Shown here piece after piece: positions 10,705 to 23,048 of a stretch of DNA of 64,000 bases. The stretch comes from Axinella damicornis (Eukaryota; Porifera; Demospongiae; Axinellida; Axinellidae): the NCBI GenBank assembly GCA_963931865.1, contig OZ007505.1:1760577-1824576 (forward strand), given 5' to 3'. Position 1 is the stretch's first letter, and every line of letters begins with the position of its first letter. A model generated the notes under the pieces. That model searched no databases and was not told the DNA's origin. It saw only the letters and a program-made list of their open reading frames with translations. The position numbers and the translations under genes were made by a program.

Positions 10705-13157
10705 TCATTCAGCAATGGGTGGTATGAATCTATACACAGCACACTTACTGAGTATGCAAATGCAAGATTGGAATCCTGGGAAAACCTGACTTGTGACTCC
10801 AATGCCCAGAATGATCCCAATGAAGCCCCAAGCAACTGCAGCCATGCTTAAACCCATGGCTACATTGCCATACAACTTCGCCTTCTTGTAGTGTTGCCGT
10901 TTGCTGTTAGTGACCGACTGTATGTGAGTAGAATAGTAATATGTAAATCATGAGCACATTGCCTAGTCTCGTGGGCCAGCACATTCCACACAGGAGGGAA
11001 GGGTCTGGTGAACACATTTACTGATGTTTCTGCTGGCTGCATGCCAATCAGGTTGCAGATCTTTGCCACGTCACAATTGTCAAAGGTGTGATTTAAACCA
11101 TGGAGTGCTCACCAGACTGTTCCCTCCTGGGCTGACCCGCGAGACTACACACAGGCTGGTCCTTCTAGGGATGGAATGGGACTGAAGATGCCATTACAAG
11201 AAGATGTACCTGTAATGGCATTTCCCCATGCAGCTGGGGCAACAACTACAGATCTTACTCTGACTATCACAGCTATACTGTAGGGCCTCAAGCTGCATTG
11301 TCTTCCTCAATCCTTTACTAGTTCACTCTTGGACATCAGAGGATGGTATGCACTAATCATTGAAAATCAGTGAGACTCATACCGTGAAGTCCATTTATGC
11401 GCTGTGGTAGTACTTGGTACTTGGTATAGAGTGTGCACCCGGGTGTAGTCGACTGTTATGGCTGAGTATGAAGTTTACAATAACTTGATTTCGCCATGTC
11501 TATCCTCTCAAAATGGCTTCAACTTTGACCCACTAGGTCTAACTTCCTGATGTGTGCACATCCTCAGAGGCATGCAGAGGAGTTCAAGCAGTGTTTACAA
11601 CACACTAAGATTGTGCAACTCCGAAAATATGGTTTCCACTATAGCGTCATCAAGTAAGGTGAACAAGTTTAACGCAAACCCTTCTTAGTAGCGGTACCTG
11701 TGAATTATGTTTGCTACAACATCTTCAACATATTCACCAGGTAAGGATCGCTCACAGCATATAGAGTAGGAACCATGGGTGCAGGTCTCCACTGGAATGT
11801 GGGACTGGAACATGCAACTGGACTGGAATGGGCTGATTAAACTGACAAAAAAAATGAGTATCACATTCAGGAGTGCCTAGAAGTCGAAGGCCATATGTTA
11901 TACTTAATCCAGGTGGGTGCACCCAAACAGGCTTTGAGCATCAATGAGCTATTATTTCTCACGAAGGCCACACATTTGTAAGCACCTTTTGCCAGCTTCG
12001 CCCACTTTGCTCTTGAAATCAGAACAGCAGATTATTCAGTCCAGCCCTTCTACATTCCAGCAATTACAGACATTATTGGAGTTGGTGTCATAAACTCTTG
12101 TTCAAGTTATGTACTGAGCCTTATACTTGCTAGTGTCCCAAAGCAAGAGAGAAAAAGCTTTTGAATTGTTTGGTGAAAATCTTGAAGTAGTATTGGCCTT
12201 GGAAAGAAAATCGATTGTTTCTCTACCTACTAGCTGTACACTTTGGCCTTGTGTGCTGAGGGTTTTACTTCAAAGTAGCTTCGCTTGCTTCACTCTTTTC
12301 AGCTACTCCCCCATTATTCGTCTAAGTGAACAGTGCAGCAATGGGCAGCTCTCCGTGCAGAAGTCTGACTAACTCTCACCTCTGTTCACATTAGTGCAGC
12401 GCAGCGTACAACAGTTCTCTCTATAGTTCAAGTGTAAGGAGGTATGTATGAACATTCACCCCCAATAAATTCTCTAGAAACATGGAAGTTTCAATGCTTG
12501 CTCTCTAACTTGCTTTGGAACACTAGTGCTGTAGATTGGGAGGAGAATCAGTCACTACTAATAACTCACTCGAGCAGAAAATGCCACAGCGATACAGCCA
12601 CATAGTGGTGTTGTACAGCTCACAATCCCACAAACAATTGCCACAATAACAGACAGTATCAGAAAGCTGTGGGGAGTCAGGTCTGGTGGAAGCTGGGGTT
12701 CAGCCACGTGGTAGGCAGGATCCTCAACTGCAGCTGGCTGGGTGATCACCACCTCCACTTCAGGTGGAGCCGTGGGTTCACCAACAGCCGTGGGTTCACC
12801 AACAGCCGTGGGCTCAACAACAGCTGTGGGCTCAACAACAGCTGTGGGCTGTATACGTTTGTGTGAAGTGAAAGATGAAAATATCTACAATAAACATTAT
12901 TATTCTACTTGTAGGCCTACTATAAATATCAGACAAGTTTAATAATAATATTTACACTGGGAGGGCCAGCCACAGTGTAATGTATATAGTCAGACATGGG
13001 AGAGTCTGCTACGTGAGACTAGCTGTTAACTGTTGTGCTACATACTCCACAGTGCTTGGCTACTGCAACTTGCCTGTAATAGAGGGAGGGTTTGCAAATT
13101 TGTAGAATTTTCTTCTTCTGTTGATGCCAGATACGATTGTGCACCATCTTCAGCCAT
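10705..13157 (-). CDS. IFITM/CD225 (dispanin)-like two-helix membrane protein, copy A
   Basis: Three exons read leftward: 13157-13074, 12848-12570 and 10917-10705, all phase 0, giving 191 residues. Exon 1 encodes MAEDGAQSYLAS and ends at a GC donor (CAG|GCAAGT). Exon 2 holds short AVxEPT repeats, a PPDLTPHSF lead-in and a first hydrophobic segment ending LCGCIAVAFSAR. Exon 3 holds HYKKAKLYGNVAMGL and a second hydrophobic segment (WGFIGIILGIGV). The order proline-rich tail, helix with a cysteine pair, basic loop with an AK motif, second helix is that of dispanins such as IFITM and PRRT proteins. Known members sit in cell or endosomal membranes and act in fusion control or vesicle traffic; the role here is unknown. 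AGTAAGT in exon 3 (ACTCAGTAAGTG) could act as a donor, giving an alternative C-terminus. Copies B, C, D and E are paralogues. Confidence 0.75.
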
Positions 13158-13548
13158 GCTTGGTAACCCCAGCGGCTCAGTATAACTACCATAACATGTT
13201 AGCTGGAACCAAGGCGCAATTAGTTTGCACTCCCCATCCTGGACATGGATCCGGTCACGAAGGAAGAGGGTTCAATCAAAATGACCTTGAGTTCATAGTT
13301 CAAGTCTGATTACCAAGAAGTCCCGTTCCTGTCAGAGAACTGGAACGAACACGTAAGGCCTTTATAACATCATGTAGTGATCATGACTGCGCAGTAAGAA
13401 GACCATGCAGACCTAGCATGCATGTAGCTACCAATTTGCAAGCTTGCCATATTTTTATACTAGTACTAGTCTCGAATTTCCCCAGCACGGATCGATTCAC
13501 ATGACCACACGGGGAAATCTCAAAAGTGGGGGGCTTCAGTCCACCTAG

Positions 13549-13589
13549 CCCCCCCCCCCCCCCCCCCCCCCAATTGCACACACACACAC

Positions 13590-13630
<41 letters not shown>
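13549..13630. repeat. Poly-C tract (23) and adjacent (CA)n microsatellite
   Basis: Poly-C 13549-13571 is followed by a nearly pure CA repeat at about 13576-13630. The equivalent site in duplication unit B (about 19270-19310) keeps only a short, broken version, so the tract expanded or contracted after duplication. Confidence 0.95.
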
Positions 13631-13634
<4 letters not shown>

Positions 13635-15640
13635 GCCACAATGTCACATTGATCGTGGCGGACAATGTATAGTTCTTCCATGGCAATCTGGATGGGTTAC
13701 ACAATTAGCTACATGCATGTTATAATTACCAGAACTTTACAGTCATGCAAAGTTCAAAGTCCAAAGTTTCATTTATTCTACATAATTGAAAACTCAGCAA
13801 AATGGCTTTGGCAATCGAAATCGTTCTAAATACCATTAACATGCTCCTTTGAGAATAGCTGCTTCAGTGCAATAATTATTGGATTTATCTTTATCGTGCA
13901 GAGACATTAATTTAATGTCAGCTTCAAACTGGGAGGACATGGCTACATGTAGCTACACTAGAGGATTTGACTGTCAACCAAAACCTGAGCAATAGACGGT
14001 CTAGTTTAGATCGCTGTGTTAGCTACCTGCCAATTTCAAATTTCAAGCTTTCATTTCATTACAAAATCCATAATGCATTCATTCCTCAGTGTGCTTCACG
14101 TACGTAACATTCTGTATGGTTTTCATTTAACTGTGTATGCAGGAACAGAGCTTCAGAGAGAGAGACATCACATGTCCTCTTGCAAAAGCTGCTACCAAAC
14201 ATGTATACAAGAGTGAAATTTAATATGTTGGAAATTGCAATGCAAAAGTGTTCAGGAACGGTACAATCAAACTGGCCAGTCAATAGTTAGGTTGCAGTGA
14301 TCCACATGAGCATCCTGAACAAAGTGACAAGTATATGACTTGGACTATAGTGACATTGGAAAACCAGCTTCATTTGCTCAACCTACAGACTAGTTGCTCA
14401 TGCACAGCAACCAGGAGCTTATGAGCGCCTGCTGCAACTGAGCGTTCCCTGCAAGAGATCAATAACTGAAAGTGTTAAAGGCTTGGGAATGAGGGCAGGC
14501 TGCCGTGCTTGGTGTGGAATTCTGTAGATTGTTTCAACTAGATTAGTGTATCTATTAGTCCATCAGTAATGTACTGAAGGATGATTTGGGTTGACACTTA
14601 AATGAATACCACTAGTTTAGGCACTGAACGAATATTGCATGTTATATCCTACCACCTTAAAACAACTTACCCTTATATGAGTAATTTGAGTGCAATTGGA
14701 TGTTTTTCATGTGAATACCGTATTACGTACATATATTGGCTTGAAATATGCTAGGTATGGATCTTCGTGTGGTGGCTAATTACCTACTCTTATATTGCCA
14801 CATATAGCAGTATGCTGAAGTGTATGGATACAAATGAGGGCACACTGGTGCACTATAGCAGTTTGTTACTATATGATTTAATATGCAGCTACAAGAACAC
14901 GGTATATGATGCTTGCATGACTGTGAACACATATATATATAAGTAGAAATGGAACATTAATCCCAGTTGGCACCCCCCAAAGTAGGAGTCCTTACAAAAT
15001 GTCTTTTTGGAAGGTTTTGGATTTAGGTGTTCTTCAAAATCTGATGCATTTTTTTCAAAGGGGGTTCATAACCCTGCATGCATTGAGGATCCCATCCACC
15101 TTGACAGTGAGGAGTTGGAGATGACGGGTCATGTATGTCACTAACTTGGTTCATTTCACCATTTATTATCAGCAGTCAAACTTGTCCATGCTCATGCTAA
15201 TCTTATTTTGTCTATAGTACTTTTTTCATAAGGAATTTTTGTCAATCAACCAGATTACAATTCTCATGCATCACATGGCTGGCTGGTGGACTGTCTGCAC
15301 TGCATGGTATGATTATGTATGCAAGCACACTGACAACTTGAAGATGGCCCTATTATAGTGTATCTTCCATTGCAAGGAAAGCAGGTCCATGCCATCTGCA
15401 GTTATAGCCGTGGGGACTGGGGACTGCAAATTCTACGATCATGTCAACAATGATGACTAGAGGCCCATGCAGGGATTTCAATCAGTGAAGATTTTCAGTG
15501 GGAGACATGCATGCAACAGCAACCTGAAACACTGACTGCATGAGATTGCCATAATCGTCTTATCCCCCGGTAGCCGGTACCCACATCCTGGCTACGATAA
15601 CATACATAAAACCGGATAATAGCATAAAACTGTTGAGTAG

Positions 15641-15677
<37 letters not shown>

Positions 15678-16320
15678 AGCTAGTGTCTGATCTGAGGGTG
15701 TTCGGGGGCGGGACTAGACTATAGCGATCGAGTGACATGTGACCTATAGAGGTGCATGACCATACCTTCGTATTATAGATGAATGAGATAGCTGAGCGAG
15801 TGATGCTGTATTCATTATACACATTAGGGGGGTTGGGTACATAACTGCTTTATGCTATCATTTTTCTTCATATAATCCTATGCCCTGTCCAAAGATTACA
15901 GACATCCAGCTATTGTTGTACATGAACAGCAATATGGCAAGCTTATAACAATAGGATTGCATGCAATGAGAAAATGACTGTTTATTATAGTACATAGTAG
16001 TACATAGTACATGTAACTACAGTCAAGTGGCAATGGGTGTTCAGCTCGTGCTCCTGAAGCTTCCTGGTCAGTAGTTAGGTTGGGGTGTTGGAGGGCACTG
16101 GCAGTCTGCACAAAGTGACAAATAAAGTTATACCTGGATACCTGGTATTCATTTCAATCTTGGGGGGGCCTTACATCAGCACTGAAGTGGATATGTACTC
16201 TGTTACTAATTACAGTATGTGAGCTGAGTGATACTTTCATGCATGCAATAGCTGACAGGAAGTGGTGGAAATACATAATTATGCATACCCTCACACATTA
16301 TAATAGTCATGTGTGAATTG
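13631..16320. other. Intergenic part of duplication units A and B; no gene seen
   Basis: The stretch contains the distal part of unit A, the A/B junction at 15073/15074 and the proximal part of unit B. It includes a 33-base poly-C run at 15645-15677 and one copy of the CAGTATGCTG...GGGCACACTGGTG motif (14805-14870) that is amplified at 23757-24225. Open frames are short and show no conserved features. Confidence 0.6.
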
Positions 16321-18889
16321 CTAAGAGATGATGTAACGATACAAGCTAGTAAACACACCATGACTGCAGGCAGCTTGGTATGACACACATGCAACTAACC
16401 ATTCAGCAATGGGCAGTATGAATCTATACACAGCACACTTACTGAGTATGCAAAGGCAAAATTGGAATCCTGGGAAAACCTGACTTGTGACTCCAATGCC
16501 CAGAATGATCCCAATGAAGCCCCAAGCAACTGCAGCCATGCTTAAACCCATGGCTACATTGCCATACAACTTCGCCTTCTTGTAGTGTTGCCGTTTGCTG
16601 TTAGTGACCGACTGTATGTGAGTAGAATAGTAATATGTAAATCATGAGCACATTGCCTAGTCTCGTGGGCCAGCACATTCCACACAGGAGGGAAGGGTCT
16701 GGTGAACACATTTACTGATGTTTCTGCTGGCTGCATGCCAATCAGGTTGCAGATCTTTGCCACGTCACAATTGTCAAAGGTGTGATTTAAACCATGGAGT
16801 GCTCACCAGACTGTTCCCTCCTGGGCTGACCCGCGAGACTACACACAGGCTGGTCCTTCTAGGGATGGAATGGGACTGAAGATGCCATTACAAGAAGATG
16901 TACCTGTAATGGCATTTCCCCATGCAGCTGGGGCAATCAACTACAGATCTTACTAGTTAAGACTCTGACTGCATGTGACATCAAAGCTACACTTTAGGGC
17001 CTCAAAACTGCATTGTCTTCCTCAAGCTGTTGATCATTCTTGGACATCAGAGGATTTTGAAAATCATAATGTGAAGTCAATTTATCTGCAGTGGTACATG
17101 TAGTACTTGTTACTCAGTAGAGTGAGCACCCTGGTGTAGTCAACTGTTATGGCTGACTATATGGATTCAAGAATGCTAGGAAGGATAATTAACATCGTGA
17201 TTTTGCCACGCCATGCTGTGTCTCCCTCCTCTGCTTGGACACAATATCCTTGCAATAAAATGGCTTCAACTTTGTACCCACTAGGATGTGTGCACATCCT
17301 CTGCAGCATGCTGAGGTGTCCAAGCAGTGTTACAACACTAGCAACTCCCATATATGGTTTCCACTAGTGTCATCAAGTGAGGTGAACAAGTTTAACGCAA
17401 ACCCTTCTTAGTAGTGGTACCTGTGAATTATGTTTGCTACAACATCTTCAACATATTCACCAGGTAAGGGGTAAGGATCGCTCACATCATATATAGTAGG
17501 AACCATGGGTGCAGGTCTCCACTGGAATGTGCACGTGGGACTGGAACATGCGACTGGACTGATTAAACTGACAATAAATGAGTATCACATTCAGGAGTGT
17601 CTAGAGATCAAAGGCCATATGCATATAATTCCGAGCTATTTCTCATGAAGGCCACACATTTGTAAGCACCTTTTGCCAAGCTTCGCCCACTTTGCTCTTG
17701 AAATCAGAATAGCAGTTTATTCAGTCCAGTCCTTCTACATTCCAGCAAGTACAGACATTATTGGAGTTGGTGTCATAAACTCTTGTTCAAGTTATGTACT
17801 GAGCCTTATACTCGTAGGTGTCCCAAAGCAAGAGAGAAAAAGCTTTTGAATTGTTTGGTGAAAATCTTGTGGTAGTATTGGCCTTGGAAAGAAAATCGAT
17901 TGTTTCTCTACCTACTAGCTGTACACTTTGGCCTTGTGTGCTGAGGGTTATACTTCAAAGTAGCTTCACTTGCTTCACTCTTTTCAGCTACTCCCCCATT
18001 ATTCGTCTATGTGATCGTGAGCAGTGCAGCAATGGGCAGCTCTCCGTGCAGAGCTCTGACAAACTCTCACCTCTGTTCACATTAGTGCAGCGCATCGTAC
18101 AACACTTCTCTCTATAGTTCGAGTGTAAGGAGGTACGTATGAACATTCACCCCCCCCCCCCCCCCCCCCCCCCAATAAAATCTCTAGAATGTGCAAGTTT
18201 CAATGCTTGCTCTCTAACTTGCTTTGGAACACTAGTGCTGTAGATTGGGAGGAGAATCAGTAACTACTATAACTCACTCGAGCAGAAAATGCCACAGCTA
18301 TACAGCCACATAGTGGTGTTGTCCAGCTGACAATCCCACAAACAATTGCCACAATTATAGACAGTATCAGAAAGCTGTGGGGAGTCAGGTCTGGTGGAAG
18401 CTGGGGTTCAGCCACGTGGTAGGCTGGATCCTCAACTGGAGCTGGCTGGGTGATCACCACCTCTACTTCAGGTGGAGCCGTGGGCTCACCAACAGCCGTG
18501 GGTTCACCAACAGCTTTGGGCTCAACAACAGCTGTGGGCTGTATGCGTTTGTGTGAAGTGAAATATCAATAAACATTATTAGTCTACTTGAGAATCAGTA
18601 ACTACTATAACTCACTCGAGCAGAAAATGCCACAGCTATACAGCCACATAGTGGTGTTGTCCAGCTGACAATCCCACTGTGTAATGTATATAGCCAGACG
18701 TCTAGATATGGGAGAGTCTGCTACGTGAGACTAGCTGTAAACTCAGTACTATTAACTGTTGTGCGCATGCTACATACTCCACAGTGCCTGGCTACTGCAA
18801 CTTGCCTGTACTAGAGGGAGGGTTTGCGAATTTGTAGAATTTTCATCTTCTGTTGATGCCAGATACGATTGTGCACCATCTTCAGCCAT
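16321..18889 (-). CDS. IFITM/CD225-like two-helix membrane protein, copy B, with extended C-terminus
   Basis: Exons 18889-18806, 18538-18278 and 16611-16321, all phase 0, give 211 residues. It is the direct paralogue of copy A, with the same GC donor after exon 1. The AVxEPT repeat region is shorter by six codons. The first helix reads FLILSIIVAIVCGIVSWTTP, so one cysteine of copy A is tryptophan here. In exon 3 the A-type ending IAE-stop has become IAEW through a small change at the stop. The frame then runs 27 codons further (LVACVSYQAACSHG...) before a stop at 16323-16321. The added tail is not hydrophobic enough to be a third helix. Expression of either form is untested. Confidence 0.72.
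18150..18173. repeat. Poly-C tract (24) in intron of copy B
   Basis: Lies in the intron between exons 2 and 3. Copy A has only CCCCC at the equivalent place (near 12460), so the run grew after the duplication or shrank in A. Confidence 0.95.
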
Positions 18890-20774
18890 GCTTGGTAACC
18901 CCAGCGGCTCATAACATGTTATAGCTGGAACCTAGGCGCAATTAGTTTGCACTCCCCATCCTGGATATGGATCCGGTCACGAAGGAAGAGGGTTCAATCA
19001 AAATTATCTTGAGTTCATAGTTCAAGCCTGATTACCAAGACGTCCCGTTCCTGTCAGAGAACTGGAACGAACACGTGCGTGGAGGTAGGGCCTTTAACAT
19101 CGTGTAGTGATCATGACTGCGCAGTAAGAAGACCATGCAGACCTAGCATGCATGTAGCTACCAATTTGCAAGCTTGCCATATTTTATACTAGTCTCGAAT
19201 TTCCCCAGCACGGATCGACTCACATGACGGAAATCTCAAAAAGTGTGTGTGGGGGGGCTTCAGTCCACCTAGCCCCCCACCCTACACCCTTGCACACACA
19301 CACATAGGCTCATAGCCACTTGATTGTGGCAGACAATGTCTAGTACTTCCATGGCGATCTGCATGGGTTACACAATTGCATGTTACCAGAACTTGACGGT
19401 CATGCAAAGTTCAAAGTCCAATTTATTATACATAATTGAAAACTCAGCAAAATGGCTTTGGCCAAAGCCATTGCCATGGCAATCGAAATCGTTCTAAAAA
19501 TCCGAAATACCATATATGCATAACATGCTCCTTTGAGAAAATTTATTAATAGCTGCTTCAGCGGCAATTGGATTTATCTTTTTTGTACAAAGTTGCAGAG
19601 ACATTTAATGTCAGCTTCAAAGTGGGAGGACATACATGTAGCGACACTCGAGGATCTGACTGTCAACCAAAACCTGAGCAATAGAAGGTCTAGCTTGGTT
19701 TAGGTCAATGCATGCATTCATTCCTCAGTGTGCTTCACGTACGTAACATTCTGTATGTGTTATATCTTTTCATTTAACTGTGTATGCAGGAACAGAGTTG
19801 ATGTAAGCTTCAGAGAGAGAGAGACGTCACGTCCTCTTGCCAAAGCTGCTACCAAGCATGCACCAATAATTGTTACAACAGTAAAATTTAATATGTTGGA
19901 AATTGCAATGTAAAAGTGTTCAGGAACGGAATAAAAGTGCATTGCATATGCAACTCCATTCAAACTGGCCAGTCAATAGTTAGGTTGCGGTGGTCCACAT
20001 GAGCAGCCTGAACAAAGTGACAAATATATGACTTGGACTACAGTGACATGGGAAAACCAGCTTCATTTGCTCAACCTACAGACCTATAGAGTAGTAGCTC
20101 ATGCACAGCAACCAGGAGCTTATGAGCGCCTGCTGCAACTGAGCGTTCCCTGCAAGCGATCAGTAACTGAAAGTGTTAAAGGTCTGGGAGTGAGGCTGCC
20201 ATGCTTGGTGTGAAATTTTGTAGATAGTTTCAACTAGCTAGATTGTGTATCTATTACATCAGTTTGATCAGTAATGCACTGAAGGATGATAATTGGGTTG
20301 ACACAAATGAATACCACTAGTGCCACTAGTTTAGGCACTAAACGAATATTGCATGTTATAGTGCCATATCCTACCACCTTAAACAAGTTACCCTTATTAT
20401 ATGAGTGCAATTGGATGTTTTTCATGTGAATACTGTATAACGTACATATAATTATGGGCTTGAAATATATGCTAGGTCTGGATCCTCGTGTGGCTTTGAA
20501 CTGCTGAGGTGGCTAATTATTACCACATAGCAGTATATGCTGATACAAATGAGGGCACACTGGTGCACTATAGCAGTTTGTTACTAAATGCACTTAATAT
20601 GCAGCCACAAGAACACGGTAATGATGCTTGCATGACTGTGAACGCATAAGTAAAGTAGAAATGGAACATTAATCCCAGTTGGCACCCCCCAAAGTAGCTA
20701 GGAGTCCTTGCAAAATGTGTTTTGGAAGGTTTTGAATTTATGCATTTTTCAAAGGGGGTTCATGTATGATTTTT
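18890..20774. other. Distal part of duplication unit B; no gene seen
   Basis: Collinear with 13158-15073 of unit A. Short open frames are not conserved between the two copies, which argues against coding. Confidence 0.6.
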
Positions 20775-21440
20775 GTCTCGGCACCGAAGTGCCGAGACAC
20801 AGTGCTGGATGTGTAGGTATGTACGTACGTGGTACGTACGTACGTGCGTACGTCGCTTTTTGCAATGCACCCACGCAAGTGCAGCAACCTGCTCTACACT
20901 CTTATCTTAATAGGGTGTCAAACGTATTTATAGCCTGCAAGTAGATCCTCAAAAATGATTATGGGTTTTGCTTGGCTGCTCATGAATCCACTTACCAAGA
21001 CTGTGGCTACTCAGGACAATGAATACTCACTCATCCATATACAGCACTCAGCCATCCCAAGTGCATACACACTCAGCTCTAGCTAGCTAGATACATACAG
21101 GAGTTTATGGGCTCCTGATAGATAATTGCTGAAAGAATTGGCCAAGGTGTTCTCTAGGTCCATTGATGAATTTAAACGGCCCACCTGGCTCTGACTAAAC
21201 ATCAAGCCCAGACACGACCATACTGCTTTCACCCTATGGGTGAACATTCCCACCTCACCCTGACCCACCCTTTGCTCACGCAGAACCTCCAAGGATATTG
21301 ACGCTGACTTAAGCTGAAAGTCTCATAGCTAACAGGTTTTGCAGTCATAAAGGGTTAAACAGCGGCCATGTCCTCTGCATGATTCTAGCTGATACCAAGT
21401 CGTGCCGAGACACATCAAGTCTTTTTAAAGACTCACGTGT
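20775..21440. mobile_element. ~665-bp insertion defined by an empty site
   Basis: The paralogous block near 27770 reads CATGTATGATTTTT directly joined to AATGCATTTTTACTC. Here the same flanks are separated by about 665 bases. The insert starts with the hairpin GTCTCGGCACCGAAGTGCCGAGAC, contains a run of CGTACGTACGT and ends near CGTGCCGAGACACATCAAGT. The GTCTCGGCAC-type motif is therefore near both ends. No transposase is visible, and no clear target duplication could be fixed. An internal stretch near 21180-21360 (AAGCCCAGACACGACCAT, GCTGAAAGTCTCAT) recurs in diverged form at 51590-51800 and 56080-56260. Confidence 0.7.
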
Positions 21441-21538
21441 TAATGCATTTTTACTCAACGTGGGCAATTCCCACATTCAATGTGCATGATGTCTTGACTG
21501 TGTTCAGATGTATATCGGCAATACTCGGCAATGGTATG

Positions 21539-23048
21539 TTATTTTCCACATTCATACACAACACACTTACTGAAGAGGCAAAAACAGAACCTCGGGAGAA
21601 TCTGGCTTACGACTCCAATACCCACAATGATCCCAATGAAGCCCCACACAACAGCAGCCACGCTGAAACACAATGCTAGGTTGCCATACAACTTTGCATT
21701 TTTGTAGTGTCGACGTTGGGTCCTGTCGAGGGACTGCAGGTAGAAAATGAGAATGGGGAATTCGAATCAGGAGCATAATTATACGGACTGTTCTGAGTTA
21801 GTAGCAATGTTGTAGGGTACCAATTAGTGCTGGGGTGATACAACAAATTAACAACTGTTTTTGCCTCTCTCTCACATCATGAGCGTGTTGCAACTATACC
21901 GGTACCTTTTAGATATACAACTCAGGGATGCAAGTGATGGCATCTTAAACTACAACATGAATGCTGCTTGCTCAGGCTTGCCCCACGGTGACATGGGTAA
22001 TTATGGGCTTGGAACCCCATCGATCATCCCTACCTTGTAGACCAGACCTACTTTTTGCTGTTCTGCTATCCCTACATCTCCTACTCTTCTTTTAACTCAC
22101 AATCTGAGAAAATACGATTGCTATACAGCCACACAGTAGTGTTGTACAGCTGACAATCAGACAAATAGTTGAAACAGTAGCAGACAGCACGAAAAAGGTG
22201 TGGGGAGTTAGGTTCTTTGGAAGGGGTTCAACCACACGGTAGACAGGACCCTGAACTGGAGCTGGCTGGGTGCTCACTACCAGCACTCCAGATGGAGCTG
22301 TGGGTTCAGCAACAACTGCAGGCTGTGGTGTAAGGATGATGGGCAATTATTCTTAGGCATATGATTAGTGACAAATTGATGAAAGGGGCGGCTATAAAGT
22401 TAGGACAAGCAAGGATTGCAAAAACATCATAACAGCACGTGAGCCATTGAACTGATATCCATCCTTTTCACCTCTGTGGAAAATCCCGTCCAAGCAAGTT
22501 CTTCTTGTTTTCTCCTAGATAAGGTTCTCTAGTGCATCATAGACATTCAGAGTCCTCATCCTTTTTGTCTACCCATGCATTTTTTATTGCCAACATCACT
22601 ATAGCACAATATTGCCTTCATAAGCCAATGGGTTGGTCTAGTGGGCTAGCCCCTCGAATTTTCCCACAGATCGATATGACCGCATGCGCGTCCATACTGA
22701 AAGCGATCACGCGCTGGAGAAAGCAACAACTTGGGGGAGTACTTACATAGGCTAGTCCTTTTGTGCAACATTGAGATAAAATTATTTCAATTCAATTCAA
22801 AAAGCGAAGCCAATGGGTTACAAGACAAAAATGCCAGCCTGAGTCACTGAGCTATTCTGCATACTGATTGGCTAAGTTGATCTGTGGTCTTATACGCTAT
22901 CATGAGCTTCCAATCACAAATTAGGGCTGATATACTTATTCTGCCGTAGGCCCCTGTTCAGTGTCCTCCTGCTTACCTTGGCAGGGAGGATTTGTCCTGT
23001 CATTGACTGTTCATACGATGGTGGAGCATCTTCTTCGAATTCAGCCAT
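21539..23048 (-). CDS. IFITM/CD225-like two-helix membrane protein, copy C
   Basis: Exons 23048-22977, 22322-22101 and 21733-21539, all phase 0 with GT-AG introns, give 162 residues. Exon 1 encodes MAEFEEDAPPSYEQSM; its PPSYE motif resembles the PPxY-like tails of dispanins, which bind WW domains in known members. Exon 2 carries QPAPVQGPVY, then KNLTPHTFFVLSATVSTICL and the first helix ending LLCGCIAIVFSQI. Exon 3 carries RRHYKNAKLYGNLALCFSV and a second helix (VVWGFIGIIVGIGVVS), and ends CVVYECGK. The best-preserved members of the array are this and copy D. Topology by analogy: cytosolic proline-rich N-terminus, two membrane segments, short cysteine-rich C-terminus. Function unproven. Confidence 0.78.

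Larger units (their letters stand above)
9388..15073. repeat. Segmental duplication unit A (5.7 kb)
   Basis: The block starts CTGCATGCATTGAGGATCC, 17 bases after the SON stop codon, and is repeated collinearly from 15074. Shared landmarks in order include CTTATCCCCCGGTA, the CTCGTGCTCCTGAAGCTTCC segment, the IFITM-like gene, GGATCCGGTCACGAAGGAAG, and ATTAATCCCAGTTGGCACC near the end. Between 9841 and 10704 there are a hairpin MITE fragment, three copies of CTATCATCCTAGTCTCGACTAG near 10050-10117, and no gene. Confidence 0.85.
15074..20760. repeat. Segmental duplication unit B (5.7 kb)
   Basis: Second tandem copy of unit A in the same orientation. Segments such as the exon 3 region (16440-16920 against 10740-11230) are almost identical; other parts carry short indels. 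It ends where the third, more diverged segment begins with an insertion at 20775. Copy number and sequence identity would be best measured by self-alignment. Confidence 0.85.
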
